From the NCBI GenBank assembly GCA_945888375.1, contig CAMCZZ010000006.1, positions 93,669 through 157,668 of the forward strand: 64,000 nt of DNA, written 5' to 3'. The position numbers and the translations under genes are program-made. Source of the DNA: Akkermansia muciniphila. GTDB lineage: Bacteria > Verrucomicrobiota > Verrucomicrobiia > Opitutales > Opitutaceae. Positions 12,113 through 22,300 of the stretch are shown here, in pieces (position 1 is the first letter of the stretch; each line of letters opens with the position of its first letter). The notes under the pieces were generated by a model. It was not told where the DNA came from. It saw only the letters and a program-made list of their open reading frames with translations, and did not search any database.

Positions 12113-12475
12113 TTCGAGCATCATTCCCGGGACGCTTACCAAAGTTAAAAACGGCAGACGCATAGTAGTGAGAACGAGAAGGGTGACACGAGTGCGATTC
12201 AGCCCCGACATGCGTATCAGCTGAACGGTGGTGTAACTTCCCAGAAGTCCAGCGGCCAAAGAGAGGTAAGTGCCGAAAAGATCTTTCCACAGAAAGGGCA
12301 CGTTTTCGGGAGGAACCAACCGTTCCCCTGCATCGGTTGTCACGAGCAGGATGCCTACTGTCTCTGTCACGGCTAGGAGCAGAGAGAGTGTGATCAGCCC
12401 CTTTATTCGAATGGAAAGCCAAACGGATTCAGGTATCCGTGAGGCACCCGGCATATCACCATCGGGGGCGCTCAT
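12083..12475 (-). CDS. small membrane protein of unknown function
   Basis: The 130-residue product has three hydrophobic segments: about residues 28-48 (ITLSLLLAVTETVGILLV), 65-85 (LFGTYLSLAAGLLGSYTTV) and 95-117 (TLLVLTTMRLPFLTLVSV), with a basic C-terminal tail LELRRKARRAE. No family is recognised. The ATG at 12475 was chosen over an upstream alternative because it precedes a hydrophilic leader. Its 3' end overlaps the integrase remnant, so it may have been moved here with that element. The following 218 nt up to the GH130 gene show no feature. Confidence 0.5.
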   Translation of the reverse strand: MSAPDGDMPGASRIPESVWLSIRIKGLITLSLLLAVTETVGILLVTTDAGERLVPPENVPFLWKDLFGTYLSLAAGLLGSYTTVQLIRMSGLNRTRVTLLVLTTMRLPFLTLVSVPGMMLELRRKARRAE

Positions 12476-12693
12476 GTTATTGGCCTCCTGAACGCAATGG
12501 CGGCGCAGAGCTACCACGCGGCCTTTCTAGCCGTCACGACAAGCCTGAAGGAAACCCTCACAGCCGGCCCGCACCCTGACAGTGAATAGCGATATGCTGC
12601 CTTGGTATCGGGCGCTCTTCAGCCCCTCCGTCCATACAGGTCTGCCCCCGGCCTCCGTCGAAGACAAAATCAGGCACCGGCACCAGCGGACAC

Positions 12694-13917
12694 TCAGGCA
12701 CGACGGCCATGCTGATCGTAAAGGCGGATATGCGCGAGCAACCCGGCGAAGTCAGTCCACGCCACGCCCGCCACATTATCGGCTGCGCCATAGGTCATGA
12801 GCAGGCGACCGTCGGGGCGCACAATACCGCCACAGGTGAAAACGCACGGTGTCTTGAAGCGACCTTCAAGTTCCCACCGCTTTTTCGCATATTGGAGACG
12901 ATCCGGGCAGCGGTGTTTCACCACCGGCCATCCATCAGGGCCGGGCGCGAGGATCATGAACGACTGGGTGTAGCCGACCACCGAGTCCTGCTTGGCGTGA
13001 TACGGTAGCAGCCACTCCCCGTCTTCGAGCGCGAGCGGCACCCAACTGGCGCCGACCCGGTTGCCTTCCCAGACGAACTCGGAGCGGGCGATCAAGCGAT
13101 GCGCCGCCGCCGCCGTCGGCAGATCCTCAATACGGTCCGCCACCGCGAGAAAAATCGCCGGCGGCAGGGCCGCGAACTCCGCCCCGAAAGAGCCGGGTTG
13201 AAACGGACGATGCAGGCACGCGTAGCGCTCGCGCCCGTCAATGAAGAGCTTTTGCGGGAAGGGAAACACGTCGCGGTTATCGCCGCGCTCGGGGTCGTTG
13301 AGGTGCGTGACGTAGGTGAAGGCACGCTCGTAGGCGCGGGCTTTGAGCGCCTCCAGATCAACCTCCCACAACACGGTCACGGAGAGGTTTTCGGACGCGG
13401 CGCGGCCGAGTTGGTGCCGCCCTTCGCGTGCCCAGTCCGGCGCGCACTGCATCGGCTCGTCGTGTTCCCAATAGGGTCCCGGTGCGAACATCCGGCACGC
13501 CGTCGTGCAATAAAGCCGTCCATCAAGGTGGAAGAGGCGAGGGTCTTCAATGCAACCGTTGGCATGATTGACCATGTCGCGGCCATCGCGCGCCCGGATC
13601 CGGATCGTCTCCGGAGTGGTGCCGAGCGCCGGCCCGAGCGCCGGCTTGGAAAAGTCGGCCTTCCAAGTCATGCCCTCGTCGTCACTGGTGGCGTAGCCGA
13701 GGAAAATCGGAAAGGGCAGCGGCCGTCCCGCGACCTGCGCCTGCGCCCAGGGGCCGGTGGCGCGGAAAAGCATGTGCAGACGCGTCGTGCCCGGTTCGTC
13801 GATCACGGTCGGGTTGAGCAACATCGTATCCGCCCAGGCGATACCCGGTTGCGGCACGAGCACGGGTGCGTCCAGAGTTTCAAAGAGAGGCAAGGCCAGG
13901 GAGGAGGGCGAAGACAT
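12694..13917 (-). CDS. GH130-family glycoside phosphorylase/hydrolase, probable beta-mannoside phosphorylase
   Basis: This 407-residue cytoplasmic protein has no signal peptide and shows the five-bladed propeller features of GH130: NPTVIDEPGTTRLHMLFRA near residue 35, the EDPRLF motif near 123 (the catalytic region of the family) and YHAKQDSVVGY near 325. GH130 enzymes mostly phosphorolyse or hydrolyse beta-mannosides. The divergent-type neighbour is an MFS permease on the same strand upstream, so uptake and phosphorolysis of manno-oligosaccharides is a reasonable reading. An operator-like near-palindrome lies 66 nt upstream (13983-13993). Confidence 0.8.
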   Translation of the reverse strand: MSSPSSLALPLFETLDAPVLVPQPGIAWADTMLLNPTVIDEPGTTRLHMLFRATGPWAQAQVAGRPLPFPIFLGYATSDDEGMTWKADFSKPALGPALGTTPETIRIRARDGRDMVNHANGCIEDPRLFHLDGRLYCTTACRMFAPGPYWEHDEPMQCAPDWAREGRHQLGRAASENLSVTVLWEVDLEALKARAYERAFTYVTHLNDPERGDNRDVFPFPQKLFIDGRERYACLHRPFQPGSFGAEFAALPPAIFLAVADRIEDLPTAAAAHRLIARSEFVWEGNRVGASWVPLALEDGEWLLPYHAKQDSVVGYTQSFMILAPGPDGWPVVKHRCPDRLQYAKKRWELEGRFKTPCVFTCGGIVRPDGRLLMTYGAADNVAGVAWTDFAGLLAHIRLYDQHGRRA

Positions 13918-13982
13918 GGGAGATCAAAGGGGTGATCCAAGACGCTGTGAATGCCACGCAGGCCCCGCAATCGATGGCAGGC

Positions 13983-13993
13983 TATACGGTAAA
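13983..13993 (-). promoter_or_regulatory. operator-like motif upstream of GH130
   Basis: Reads TATACGGTAAA on plus, TTTACCGTATA on minus, inside the wider near-palindrome GCTATACGGTAAAGC (13981-13995). It is 66 nt before the GH130 start codon. Confidence 0.65.
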
Positions 13994-14048
13994 GCGAAAA
14001 TTGGCGGACCGCGGATGTCCTGCGCCGTGGGCCGCACGGTGCCCGCCC

Positions 14049-15485
14049 TCAAACCGGGGGCACGTAGTTCTTTAGCCCGCCGTAACGCATGAAGCCCCGC
14101 CAGACTACGAGAAAGAAGAGCAGCCCGATGAAGCCGAGCGCTCCGCTCATGATAAAAGTGTGGCGGTAAACGTGGCCGTTGAGATCAAGGTATTTTCCGA
14201 GCAGGGGCGGCAGCACCATGAAGAAGGGCGCGCTGACTATGCCTGCGGCGGAGGCGAACTGGGCGAACTTGGCACGAGGAAAGAGTCGCTGGCCGATGGA
14301 GGCGGTGCCGGTGTTGTAGATACCTTGGATGACGCCGTGGGCGACGAAGGCCACGGAAAAGGTCGCCGTATCGGTCGCTGCCCAGCCACCCCAGAACATG
14401 AAAATCGTGTAGAGCATCAAAGAAAGGATACCCAAACGCACCGGATGAAAACGATCAGCCAGCGCGCCGGTGACGTAGCTCAAGACCAGCGAGCACGCGA
14501 AGGTGATGACGAGGAGATTCCCGTAGCTGTTCATATCCATTCCGATTCCCTTGGCGTAAAAGACGCTGAACGCATTGACCGGCCCGCCGGCAAGACCGCC
14601 CAGCATGAGCGCAAGAAACAGCCAGAGATAAAACGGATTGGCGAAACACTCCCTGGCGTAGGCGCCGATCGGTTTCGACATCCGTGCAATGCCCGTGGCG
14701 TCAGGGTCAAGCGGCGGAGGCGGCGGATATTCGCCTTCACGCACGCGCAGACACATCAAGGTGAAGCCCACCCCGTAGAGCAGGCCCAGCCCGAGGAAGA
14801 TAGCGGTGTAATGCTGCTCGGCGTGGCCGATCAGCCAGAAGTTGAAAATCATGCCCGCAATCAAGCTGATCGCGCGAAACAAACCGAAGAAACGGCCGAT
14901 CACTTCCTGCGGCACGACGTCGTTGATCAGCCCGCCCAACACCGCTTGGGCGACAGTCTGGAAAATCTCGAAAACGGTCCAGAAAAAGCCGAAGACGATC
15001 AAGCGGCAGCCGACATCCCCTGGAGAATTTACGCCCAGCGCCTGATGCAGCCAGCCAGCGACGGGAACCGTGTAAGCAAGCCCAGCCATGGAGAACGCAA
15101 TCAGCGGCGTCGGGATGAGCAGATAGGGGATGCGTCGCCCCCAACGCCCGCGATGGCGGTCGGATTTCACGCTGATGATCGGCACCAGAATCAACCCGAT
15201 CGCGGCCGGAACGGACCCAACCAGCAAGCCGACCACAAAATCGCTCGAACCAAACTGGCGAAGCATCAGCTGGGCGACAGGACCAACTGCACGATCCTTC
15301 ATCGCCCACGCAAAATCGCCCCAGAGCAACCACGCGAAGAGCGCAAAAAGCCCGGCGGTGGTGTAGGTTAGCGTGCCCGCCCGCCACACCTTGCTCCCGT
15401 GCTTCGAGGAAACCGGTGCCTCTTGACCGTCATCGGGCTTGCTAGGGGAAGGGGCAGCGGCGAGATCGGGCTTGTCTTGGGGCAT
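14049..15485 (-). CDS. MFS sugar transporter
   Basis: The 478-residue protein has about 12 hydrophobic segments and an MFS loop 2-3 signature (SDRHRGRWGRRIPYLL near residue 108) that is typical of SLC45/GPH-like sugar:cation symporters. A charged N-terminal tail of about 40 residues precedes helix 1. A proline-rich cytoplasmic loop (EYPPPPPLDPDATG) separates the two halves. It lies upstream of the GH130 gene and divergent from a pseudopilin gene. The ATG at 15485 was preferred to a TTG at 15494. Operator-like site 15534-15544 is 49 nt upstream. The substrate is unknown; manno-oligosaccharide is inferred. Confidence 0.85.
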   Translation of the reverse strand: MPQDKPDLAAAPSPSKPDDGQEAPVSSKHGSKVWRAGTLTYTTAGLFALFAWLLWGDFAWAMKDRAVGPVAQLMLRQFGSSDFVVGLLVGSVPAAIGLILVPIISVKSDRHRGRWGRRIPYLLIPTPLIAFSMAGLAYTVPVAGWLHQALGVNSPGDVGCRLIVFGFFWTVFEIFQTVAQAVLGGLINDVVPQEVIGRFFGLFRAISLIAGMIFNFWLIGHAEQHYTAIFLGLGLLYGVGFTLMCLRVREGEYPPPPPLDPDATGIARMSKPIGAYARECFANPFYLWLFLALMLGGLAGGPVNAFSVFYAKGIGMDMNSYGNLLVITFACSLVLSYVTGALADRFHPVRLGILSLMLYTIFMFWGGWAATDTATFSVAFVAHGVIQGIYNTGTASIGQRLFPRAKFAQFASAAGIVSAPFFMVLPPLLGKYLDLNGHVYRHTFIMSGALGFIGLLFFLVVWRGFMRYGGLKNYVPPV

Positions 15486-15533
15486 GATCGCCAAAAGGGC
15501 TTATCGCCCCGCCTGCGGCGAATCGACTTTAGA

Positions 15534-15544
15534 TTTACCGTATA
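15534..15544. promoter_or_regulatory. operator-like motif upstream of MFS gene
   Basis: TTTACCGTATA, identical to the copies at 26717 and 36990, in the divergent region between the permease (49 nt away) and the pseudopilin gene. Confidence 0.65.
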
Positions 15545-15645
15545 GCCACGTTACCTAACGCCTCATCCACCGGCAGTTCCGCAGCGGATAGAAGGCACCT
15601 GCCCCAGCTCCCGCAGTTATCCATTTCTTCCTGGGTAGGTATTAC

Positions 15646-15656
15646 TATACCATATA
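15646..15656. promoter_or_regulatory. operator-like motif upstream of pseudopilin gene
   Basis: TATACCATATA inside ACTATACCATATAGT (15644-15658), a 15-bp palindrome with a single mismatched pair. It is 48 nt before the ATG of the pseudopilin gene. Confidence 0.6.
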
Positions 15657-15703
15657 GTCTTAATCTTTTAGCAAACTCATCCTCCTAGCCTCAATTTTGG
15701 ATC

Positions 15704-16507
15704 ATGCCCCCCGTATCCACTACCCTCCATCGGAAAACTGGTTTCACCCTGATCGAGCTGCTCACCGTCATCGCGATCATCGGTATCCTCGCCGCCATCA
15801 TCATTCCCACCGTAGGCGCGGTCCGTAAACGCGCGAAGGCCGCCCAGACCACTGCCAACATGCGCCAAGTCGGTCAGGCGGTCGCCACCTACAACGCAGA
15901 TAACAAGGATTTTATGCCTTACGCCCGCGAAGGCGGCGGCCTCCAGCCCTCCGTGCACGAGTGGATCAACGTCATAGCCGTCGGCCACAAGGGAGACGGC
16001 AGTTGGAGCGACAAAGGTTCCCGGCTCGGTGCCCACATCGCACCCTACTTGGGCGTCAAGGCTCAGGTGGGCACGGATGTGGCCATTCCAGCCCTCAGGG
16101 ACGAGGCTTGGCGCGCTGCGGCCGCCGAAAAAGGGGTGAATGTGGACATCTACTGGACCATGCCGACCTTCGTTCTCAACTCCACCCTCCGGAAGGCCTA
16201 CCACCCCAGCCTCACCGGTTCGGTCTTGTATCCTTGGGGCAAGGACAGCACGTCACCCATAACTTTGGCCAAATCCGGCACCTATGGATTCGCGATTCGC
16301 CAGATGGCCGCGCATAGTCGCGTCTGGGCGATGATCCAGAACGATCGCCAGCTCATGACTGATTCGGGCGGCGAAATCACCAACGGCATGGTTGGTGCCA
16401 ACTCGCCCGATACACCGGTCAACGGCGGCTCTTCACGCCTCGCCCTCATGTTCGACTGGAGCGTGCGCTCCATCCCGACCGACCACAATTTGCGCAGACC
16501 GCTCTGA
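15704..16507 (+). CDS. pseudopilin-like protein with prepilin N-terminus
   Basis: This 267-residue protein starts with a short basic leader and a class III prepilin signal, GFTLIELLTVIAIIG (cleavage after the Gly at residue 13, Glu at mature position 5), followed by a hydrophobic helix and a soluble domain of about 220 residues. Such proteins are processed by a prepilin peptidase and form, or join, type II secretion-like pseudopili. The soluble domain ends near LALMFDWSV, comparable with the DG-containing ends of the two other copies in the window. It is divergent from a sugar permease. No other pilus or T2SS genes are nearby, so its job is unknown; substrate capture at the cell surface is a hypothesis. 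Confidence 0.85.
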   Translation: MPPVSTTLHRKTGFTLIELLTVIAIIGILAAIIIPTVGAVRKRAKAAQTTANMRQVGQAVATYNADNKDFMPYAREGGGLQPSVHEWINVIAVGHKGDGSWSDKGSRLGAHIAPYLGVKAQVGTDVAIPALRDEAWRAAAAEKGVNVDIYWTMPTFVLNSTLRKAYHPSLTGSVLYPWGKDSTSPITLAKSGTYGFAIRQMAAHSRVWAMIQNDRQLMTDSGGEITNGMVGANSPDTPVNGGSSRLALMFDWSVRSIPTDHNLRRPL

Positions 16508-16535
16508 TTACGCTTAGCCCGATCAACTCCCACCC

Positions 16536-16565
16536 GGCCGGACGCTTGCGTCCGGCCTTTTTTTT
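16536..16565 (+). terminator. rho-independent terminator after pseudopilin gene
   Basis: GGCCGGACG (16536-16544) and CGTCCGGCC (16549-16557) form a 9-bp GC stem with a 4-nt loop followed by eight T. It separates the pseudopilin gene from the esterase gene. Confidence 0.92.
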
Positions 16566-16585
16566 GACCGTAGCCCCGTCCTCCC

Positions 16586-17917
16586 GTGCTGCTTTCCCTT
16601 CGCCGCTCACTTAGCTGCTTTCTTCTGTCGACCGCGGCTGGCCTGGCCGAGCAGCTTCCGCCGGCCTCGGGGCTCACGGCCACCCTGGAACCCGCCTCGG
16701 GCGTGCTCGCCAGCGGAGCCCTCGCGAAGATTCACTTTTCGATAACGCCTGCCGCCGCGGCGCCCGCGACCTCCGCCGTGCGCCTGCGCCGCAATGCCTC
16801 GGCCGAGCTTCCGACTGCCATCGTCAACTGGGTGGACGGCAAAGCATCGCTTCCCACCACGCTCGACGAGCCCGGGGCACTCTTTGCTTCTCTCCAAACC
16901 ACCACCGGCGATGGCGAGAAACTGACCTCCCGGGCCGGCTTTGTTTTCGACCCGGAGAAGATCCGGCCGGCCGTGCCCCGCCCCGATGATTTCGACGGCT
17001 TCTGGGACGCCGAACTGGCCAAACTAGCCCTTGTGCCGCTCGACCCCGTTTTGGACCTCGGCAAGGCGCCCGCAAGCGCCAGTCCCGGAGGCATCGAATA
17101 CACCCGGTTTTCGCTGGCGGTCAGCGCGACCGAGCGTGTCCGTGGCCAGCTCGCCTACCCCAAACAGGAAGGCAAAAAATTCCCCGCCCTCGTCATCTTC
17201 CAATGGGCCGGCATCTATCCGCTTTCCCCCGGCACGGTGACCGGCAACGCCGCCCAGGGCTGGCTCGCCGTCAACGTCTCCGCCCACGACCTGCCCATCG
17301 ACGAGCCCAAGGCATTCTACGATGCCCTCGCCGCCGGCCCGCTCAAAAACTACGGCAACATCGGCAACGACGACCGGACCAAAAGCTACTGCCTCCGCAT
17401 GTTTCTCGGCGTGCGCCGCGCCCTCGACTTTGTGCGCGCCCACCCCGCGTGGGACGGACGCGTGCTCGTCGCCCACGGCACCAGCCAGGGCGGCACCCAA
17501 GCCCTCGTCGCCGCCGCGCTAGACCCCGCCGTCACCGCCGTGGTCGCCAACGTGCCCGCCTACTGCGACCATAACGGCACCTCCGCCGGCCGCGCCCTGC
17601 CCCACCCGTATTGGCTGGCCAACACCGATGGCCGCGATGCCGCCGCCGTCGCCGCCACCGCGCGCTACTTCGACGTCGCCCACTTCGCCCCGCGCATCCG
17701 CGTCCCCGTGCTCGTCTCCGCCGGCCTCATCGACGAAACATGTCCTCCGGCCGGCATCGCCGCCATGGCTAATTCTCTGGCCGGCCCGTACGAGCTTCTC
17801 TTCATGCCGCAGGCCAACCACAAGGGCGACAACAACACCCACGCAACCTACCTCGCCCGCTCCAAGGTCTGGCTCGATGCGCTCCGTTCCGGCCTCCCCG
17901 CTCCGCCCGCGCGCTGA
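16586..17917 (+). CDS. acetyl xylan esterase-like protein (AXE1, CE7 type), secreted
   Basis: This 443-residue protein has a short signal peptide (LLSLRRSLSCFLLSTAAGLAE), an N-terminal beta domain of about 115 residues and an AXE1-type alpha/beta hydrolase. The nucleophile Ser is in GTSQGGTQA (near residue 298), the Asp in AGLIDETCPP (near 383) and the His in QANHKGDN (near 412). CE7 enzymes remove acetyl groups from xylan- or mannan-derived sugars and from antibiotics. The start is GTG at 16586. Here it may deacetylate hemicellulose fragments for the neighbouring enzymes. The preceding terminator means it needs its own promoter; TTGACCGTAGC at 16565 is only a weak operator match. Confidence 0.88.
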   Translation: MLLSLRRSLSCFLLSTAAGLAEQLPPASGLTATLEPASGVLASGALAKIHFSITPAAAAPATSAVRLRRNASAELPTAIVNWVDGKASLPTTLDEPGALFASLQTTTGDGEKLTSRAGFVFDPEKIRPAVPRPDDFDGFWDAELAKLALVPLDPVLDLGKAPASASPGGIEYTRFSLAVSATERVRGQLAYPKQEGKKFPALVIFQWAGIYPLSPGTVTGNAAQGWLAVNVSAHDLPIDEPKAFYDALAAGPLKNYGNIGNDDRTKSYCLRMFLGVRRALDFVRAHPAWDGRVLVAHGTSQGGTQALVAAALDPAVTAVVANVPAYCDHNGTSAGRALPHPYWLANTDGRDAAAVAATARYFDVAHFAPRIRVPVLVSAGLIDETCPPAGIAAMANSLAGPYELLFMPQANHKGDNNTHATYLARSKVWLDALRSGLPAPPAR

Positions 17918-17986
17918 CTTCGCATCCCGATCCTTGCGGGAGGGACACCGCCCCCGGCGTGCTCGCCCGATTTCCAGCCTAAGTTG

Positions 17987-19096
17987 TCAGGCCATCATCG
18001 CGGCTTGCTCACGTGTGATCGCGTGCTGCAAGGGCCGTCCCTCGATCCACCGCTCCAGCTCGTCCAGCGCGAGAGCGCCCATGCGCGCGCACTCCGGGCC
18101 GTAGGAGCCCGCGAGATGCGGTGTCATCACGACATTAGGCAGGTTGAATAACGGCGACTCCGGCGCCGGCGGCTCGGGATCGGTGACATCCAGCACCGCC
18201 GTCAGATCTTCCCGCCGCGTCAGCAACGCGATCAACGCGCGCTCGTCCAGGACGTCGCCGCGGCTCGTGTTGATCAGCGTCGCGCCCGGCTTCAGCAACG
18301 CCAGTCGTCGCGCGTCGATCAACCGGTTCGTCTGAGCAAGTTGTGGCACATGAAGGCTCACCACGTCGCTTGTCGCCAGCAGGGTGTCGAGCTCCACCGC
18401 GCACACACCCAGTCGGTCGAAGGTCGCTCGCGGCTGCACCGGATCCCAAGCGACGACTTCCATCGCGAAAGGCCGCAACAACTCCGCCACCCGCTGCGCC
18501 ACGCGGCCGAAAGAAACCAGACCCACGCGGCTGCCCACCAATCCGGGCACGAGCGGCAGATAGTGGTAGGCCGTGCGCCAGCCCGCCCGGGCGTCCCGGA
18601 CAAAACGCCAGCCGTGCTTGAGGCTAAAAATGATTTCGCCGACGCAAAACTCCGCCGTCGTGGCCGAATTCGCCGCCGCCGCCGTGCTCACCACGATGCC
18701 GCGCTCCCAGGCCGCGTCGGTCATGAATCCCCGCACCGATCCCGCCGCGTAAAAGACCGCCTTCAACTTCGGCGCTCGGTTCAGAAAATCCGCGTCGAGC
18801 ACCGGCATGCCCCAGCCGCCGATCACCACCTCCACGTCGCGCCAGCCCGGATCCAGCGTCTCCGTGACCGGAAGCAGCTGCGCCAGCTCCCCCGCCCGCG
18901 CCCTCGCCGTCGGCGGATAGACCGAGTCGGCGTGCAGCGGCCGCACGATCAGCGCCGCCTTCGGGCGAGCCAGACCATCGGTCCTCGAGGCGCGGGCCGT
19001 CGCGAAACCGTCTTCCGCCACCGGGATGGGCGACGAGCTGTCAGAGACCGGCGCGGTGGTTCCGAGGATCATGAGGTTGGAAAAAAGGGCGGACAT
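17987..19096 (-). CDS. D-isomer-specific 2-hydroxyacid dehydrogenase
   Basis: This protein of about 369 residues has the NAD-binding domain of the D-2-hydroxyacid dehydrogenase family: VGLVSFGRVAQRVAEL, INTSRGDVLDERAL (catalytic Arg) and MTPHLAGSYGPE (catalytic His). The acidic member of the triad lies in DVTDPEPP. Substrates in the family include glycerate, phosphoglycerate and lactate; none can be fixed here. The start is uncertain: ATG 19096 was chosen, 19147 is possible, and the frame stays open to 19234, but that would place the operator-like site inside the gene. The operator-like site at 19169-19179 links it to the same regulon as its neighbours. Confidence 0.83.
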   Translation of the reverse strand: MSALFSNLMILGTTAPVSDSSSPIPVAEDGFATARASRTDGLARPKAALIVRPLHADSVYPPTARARAGELAQLLPVTETLDPGWRDVEVVIGGWGMPVLDADFLNRAPKLKAVFYAAGSVRGFMTDAAWERGIVVSTAAAANSATTAEFCVGEIIFSLKHGWRFVRDARAGWRTAYHYLPLVPGLVGSRVGLVSFGRVAQRVAELLRPFAMEVVAWDPVQPRATFDRLGVCAVELDTLLATSDVVSLHVPQLAQTNRLIDARRLALLKPGATLINTSRGDVLDERALIALLTRREDLTAVLDVTDPEPPAPESPLFNLPNVVMTPHLAGSYGPECARMGALALDELERWIEGRPLQHAITREQAAMMA

Positions 19097-19168
19097 GGAC
19101 GGCGGACACTTGCCACCACCGGATTTAGCTTGGCCCGCCCCCGACATGCCTAGCGACACAGCGTTGAT

Positions 19169-19179
19169 TATACGGTAAA
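19169..19179 (-). promoter_or_regulatory. operator-like motif upstream of 2-hydroxyacid dehydrogenase
   Basis: TATACGGTAAA on plus (TTTACCGTATA on minus), 73 nt before the preferred start of the dehydrogenase gene. Confidence 0.65.
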
Positions 19180-19304
19180 CAAACCCGGGGCTTTGCTCGT
19201 GGGGGAAAGGATTGAATTCAGGCGTTAGATACACTTCGACCGCCGGGTTCGTCCCCGTTTGGCGTCAAAGGACACCAGACGGGGACGGAGCCTTCTCAAC
19301 CGGC

Positions 19305-22300
19305 CTAGTAGCTCACTTCAAGGCGCAGGAAGCGGCGGGGCTGGTCGCTGATCAACACCGAGTCCTCGGCCGTCACCAGGCCAGCTGTGTTGGCCGCTCC
19401 GGTGCTGGTAAAGACCACCGTGGCGCCCGACCAGGGCGCGGTGAGATCGTTGGAGGCCTTGACCGTGTAGGTAATGGCGGGGTCGGCCACGCGGGTGAAG
19501 CTCAGGGTGAGTTTGCCCGCCGCCTGCCCGATCGTCACCGCCGGGCCCGAGTTCGCGATCAAGGGATTGGTGCCCGTGGCGTATTCGAGCAAGTTGGCCC
19601 GTCCATCATTGTCCTGGTCCGCGAGGTCGGCGCCGGCGCCGCTGTTTGCAGCGTCGTTGAAGTTAGCAAAACGCCACTCTTCCAGCGCGGTGAGCAAGGG
19701 TGCGCCCGAGCTCGTCACCACGAGGCTACCGGTGCCGGCGAAGGCACCCGACGCATGGGCCGAGGTATAGGTGCCGGCAGCCTGTTGCACGCCGTTGAGG
19801 AACAATTTATCCACGGTGTCCGTTCCGGCGAAGTTCAGCTCCAACACCGCCCCGGTGGCGATGCTGACGCTGGAGGCGTCGTTGTTGGCATTGGCCGCGC
19901 CGAGCGCGACTTTTCCCGCCGTTACGGTGGTGCTGCCAGCGTAGGCCGGGTTGGGAATAGTCAGCGTGCCCGCCCCGAGTTTGGTGAGGCCGCCCGCGCC
20001 AGTGAGGGTGGTGTTCGCCCCCAGCGTGACGTTGCCGACCGTCGCCGAATCGGCGTGGAAGGTGCCGCCGCTCGCGCCGAGGATCAAGTTGATCGTGCCC
20101 TGCGCGGTGGCATCCACCCCGGCCACCGTGAGGCTGGAGCCCGCGATGTTCCGGAGGGTGCCGCCGTTGAGCGTGAGATTGCGCAGGGAGTTGGCGGCGA
20201 AGGTCGCGCCGCTGCCGGTGATGGTGGTGGCGCGAAGCTCACCCGCATTCAGATTGTAGTTCGCGGTCAACCGAGGCGATTCAGCGTTGGCGTTGAACCC
20301 GAGGTTGACCGTGGTGGCGGTGAATGTGCCGCCATTTTGGTTGATCGTTCCATTCAAGGTAGGCGCACCGGTGGAGGCCACGGGCGGGGTGTTGTCGTTG
20401 GTGCTCTTCGCAGCGATCGAAAGCGTATCCGCCGTGATCGTGCCCGCATCAAAGGTGAAGGTGCCCGTGGACGAGGTGCCGCCCGCATTCGCGAAATGGC
20501 GCGCGATATAGAACGTCGTCGCCTGAATATCGACGGTGCCGCCCGTCGTGTTGAGTATGCCCGTGCCGCTTTGGTTGCCAGAGTTGACCGCAGGCACGGA
20601 GACGCGCGCGGCGGATCCGGTGCCGCCGGGACCGCGCACGGTCAGCGTCGGGCTGGTGAGACCGGGCTGGAAGGATACGTTGCCGCTGCCTTGGAAGTTG
20701 CCGACGACGAACTCACCGCTCACGTTGATGTTATTGGTCTGGCCTAGACCCACCACCGTGTTTTGGCCCGCGAAGTTTCCGCCGCCGCCGCCGAAGCGGA
20801 CATGAGCGGCGTCGAATTGGTTGATCCCGGACTTGGCCAGGAGCACGGTGTTCACTACGTTGGCGCCCGTGGCGTTGACGCCAAAAGCGCGGGTGAGACC
20901 GGTGAAGGTGAAGTTGGTCAACCCGGTGAGGTCGAGATTCGTGCCGGTGACGGTGCCGGCCACGTTGACGTCGGCCAGCGCCTGAAGCGTAAGGCCACCG
21001 GTGCCGAGGATCACGCCGGGAGCATTAAGCTGCATTCCGGCAATGGTCTGGTTGAGGCTGCCCAGATCGAGCGTGCCGCCGCTGCCGGTGAAATTCAAGA
21101 TCGAGGCTGAGGGAATCGCGCCAGCGGTAGTCGGCCGCAGGGTGCCCTGGAAGATGCCGGTCTGGCCGGTGTATCCATTGACGCCCGTGAGCTCCAGAAT
21201 CCCGGGGCCGGTCTTGGCAAAGCCGTAACCCGGGACGGTGACCAGCGAGGTGAGCAGGCCATCGATCTGAACCGGGCCTGTAGCATTGGTCGTATCGATA
21301 CCGACGAAGGTGCTACCCGTCGGCTGGATGCTGGCATTGTTGAGCAAATCGTCGAACTGCGTCGGGGACCACTCGCCGACCCCGCCCATGCGGACGGTGA
21401 GGGCGGCGCCTGAAGCGACCGCGACGCGAACAGGAAGCTCGCCCCCTGACAATTCAGGATCCTGGTAACCGGGCAAGGTGCCGGGTTTGGCGGCTACGAG
21501 GAGGCCGGCCGAAATCGTCGTAACCCCAGCATAGGTGTTATCGCTGGTGAGGATGAGAGGACCGGCGCCGGTCTTCGTGAGACCGCCCGCGCCGGAAATC
21601 GCCGTGTTGATGGTGAGCGGACCGGTGTAGGGCGAAGCGTTGCCGATCGACGACGCAGTCGGTCCGGAGAGCACAATCGAGCGGCCCGCATCCAAGGTGA
21701 TGGCGGCATTGGTGCTGGGCTGGGCGAGCAGCGTGGCCCCGCCGGCGATGGTCACGCTGTTCTTCACGTTACCCAAGCTCCCATCCGACTGGATGCCCAG
21801 CGTGCCGCCCAAGATACCGATGGGGCCTGAAATCGAATTTGGCGCGTTGTTAAAACGGAAGGTCAAGGTGCCGGGGCCGGTCTTGTCGAAGCCTTGGTTG
21901 CCCGCCAGTGAGCCGTAGAAAAAGAGCGAGCCACCGGCTAGTGAGACGTTGATCGCGGGCACGCCTGCAGTCTGTTCGAGCCGGAGCACATCGTCGGCGG
22001 TGTCGGCCTTGCCGATCGAACTACCAACCCCGTAGGTGACGTTCAAGGCACCCACGGTGTAGGGATAAGTTCCGCCTACGCTGTCAAGAAAGGGCACGGG
22101 AGCCAGCGAGGCCGCAGCCGTAGCCGTAGCGGTGGGGCCCGACAAGGTCACTGCCGGCGCCACGAGATAACCCGAGCCGGGGTGCGTTACCACGATCGAG
22201 GTCACCGCCCCACCGGTCACCACCGCGTAGCCGGTGGCGCGGGTGCCGTCCGCGGGAGCGGCGGCAAAGGTCACCGACGGAGGAGCCACAAAGCCGGCCC

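Noticed and set aside
16562..16575. TTGACCGTAGC as an operator upstream of the acetyl esterase
   Set aside because: Only 8 of 11 positions match and it lies inside the terminator T-run, so it is probably coincidental.
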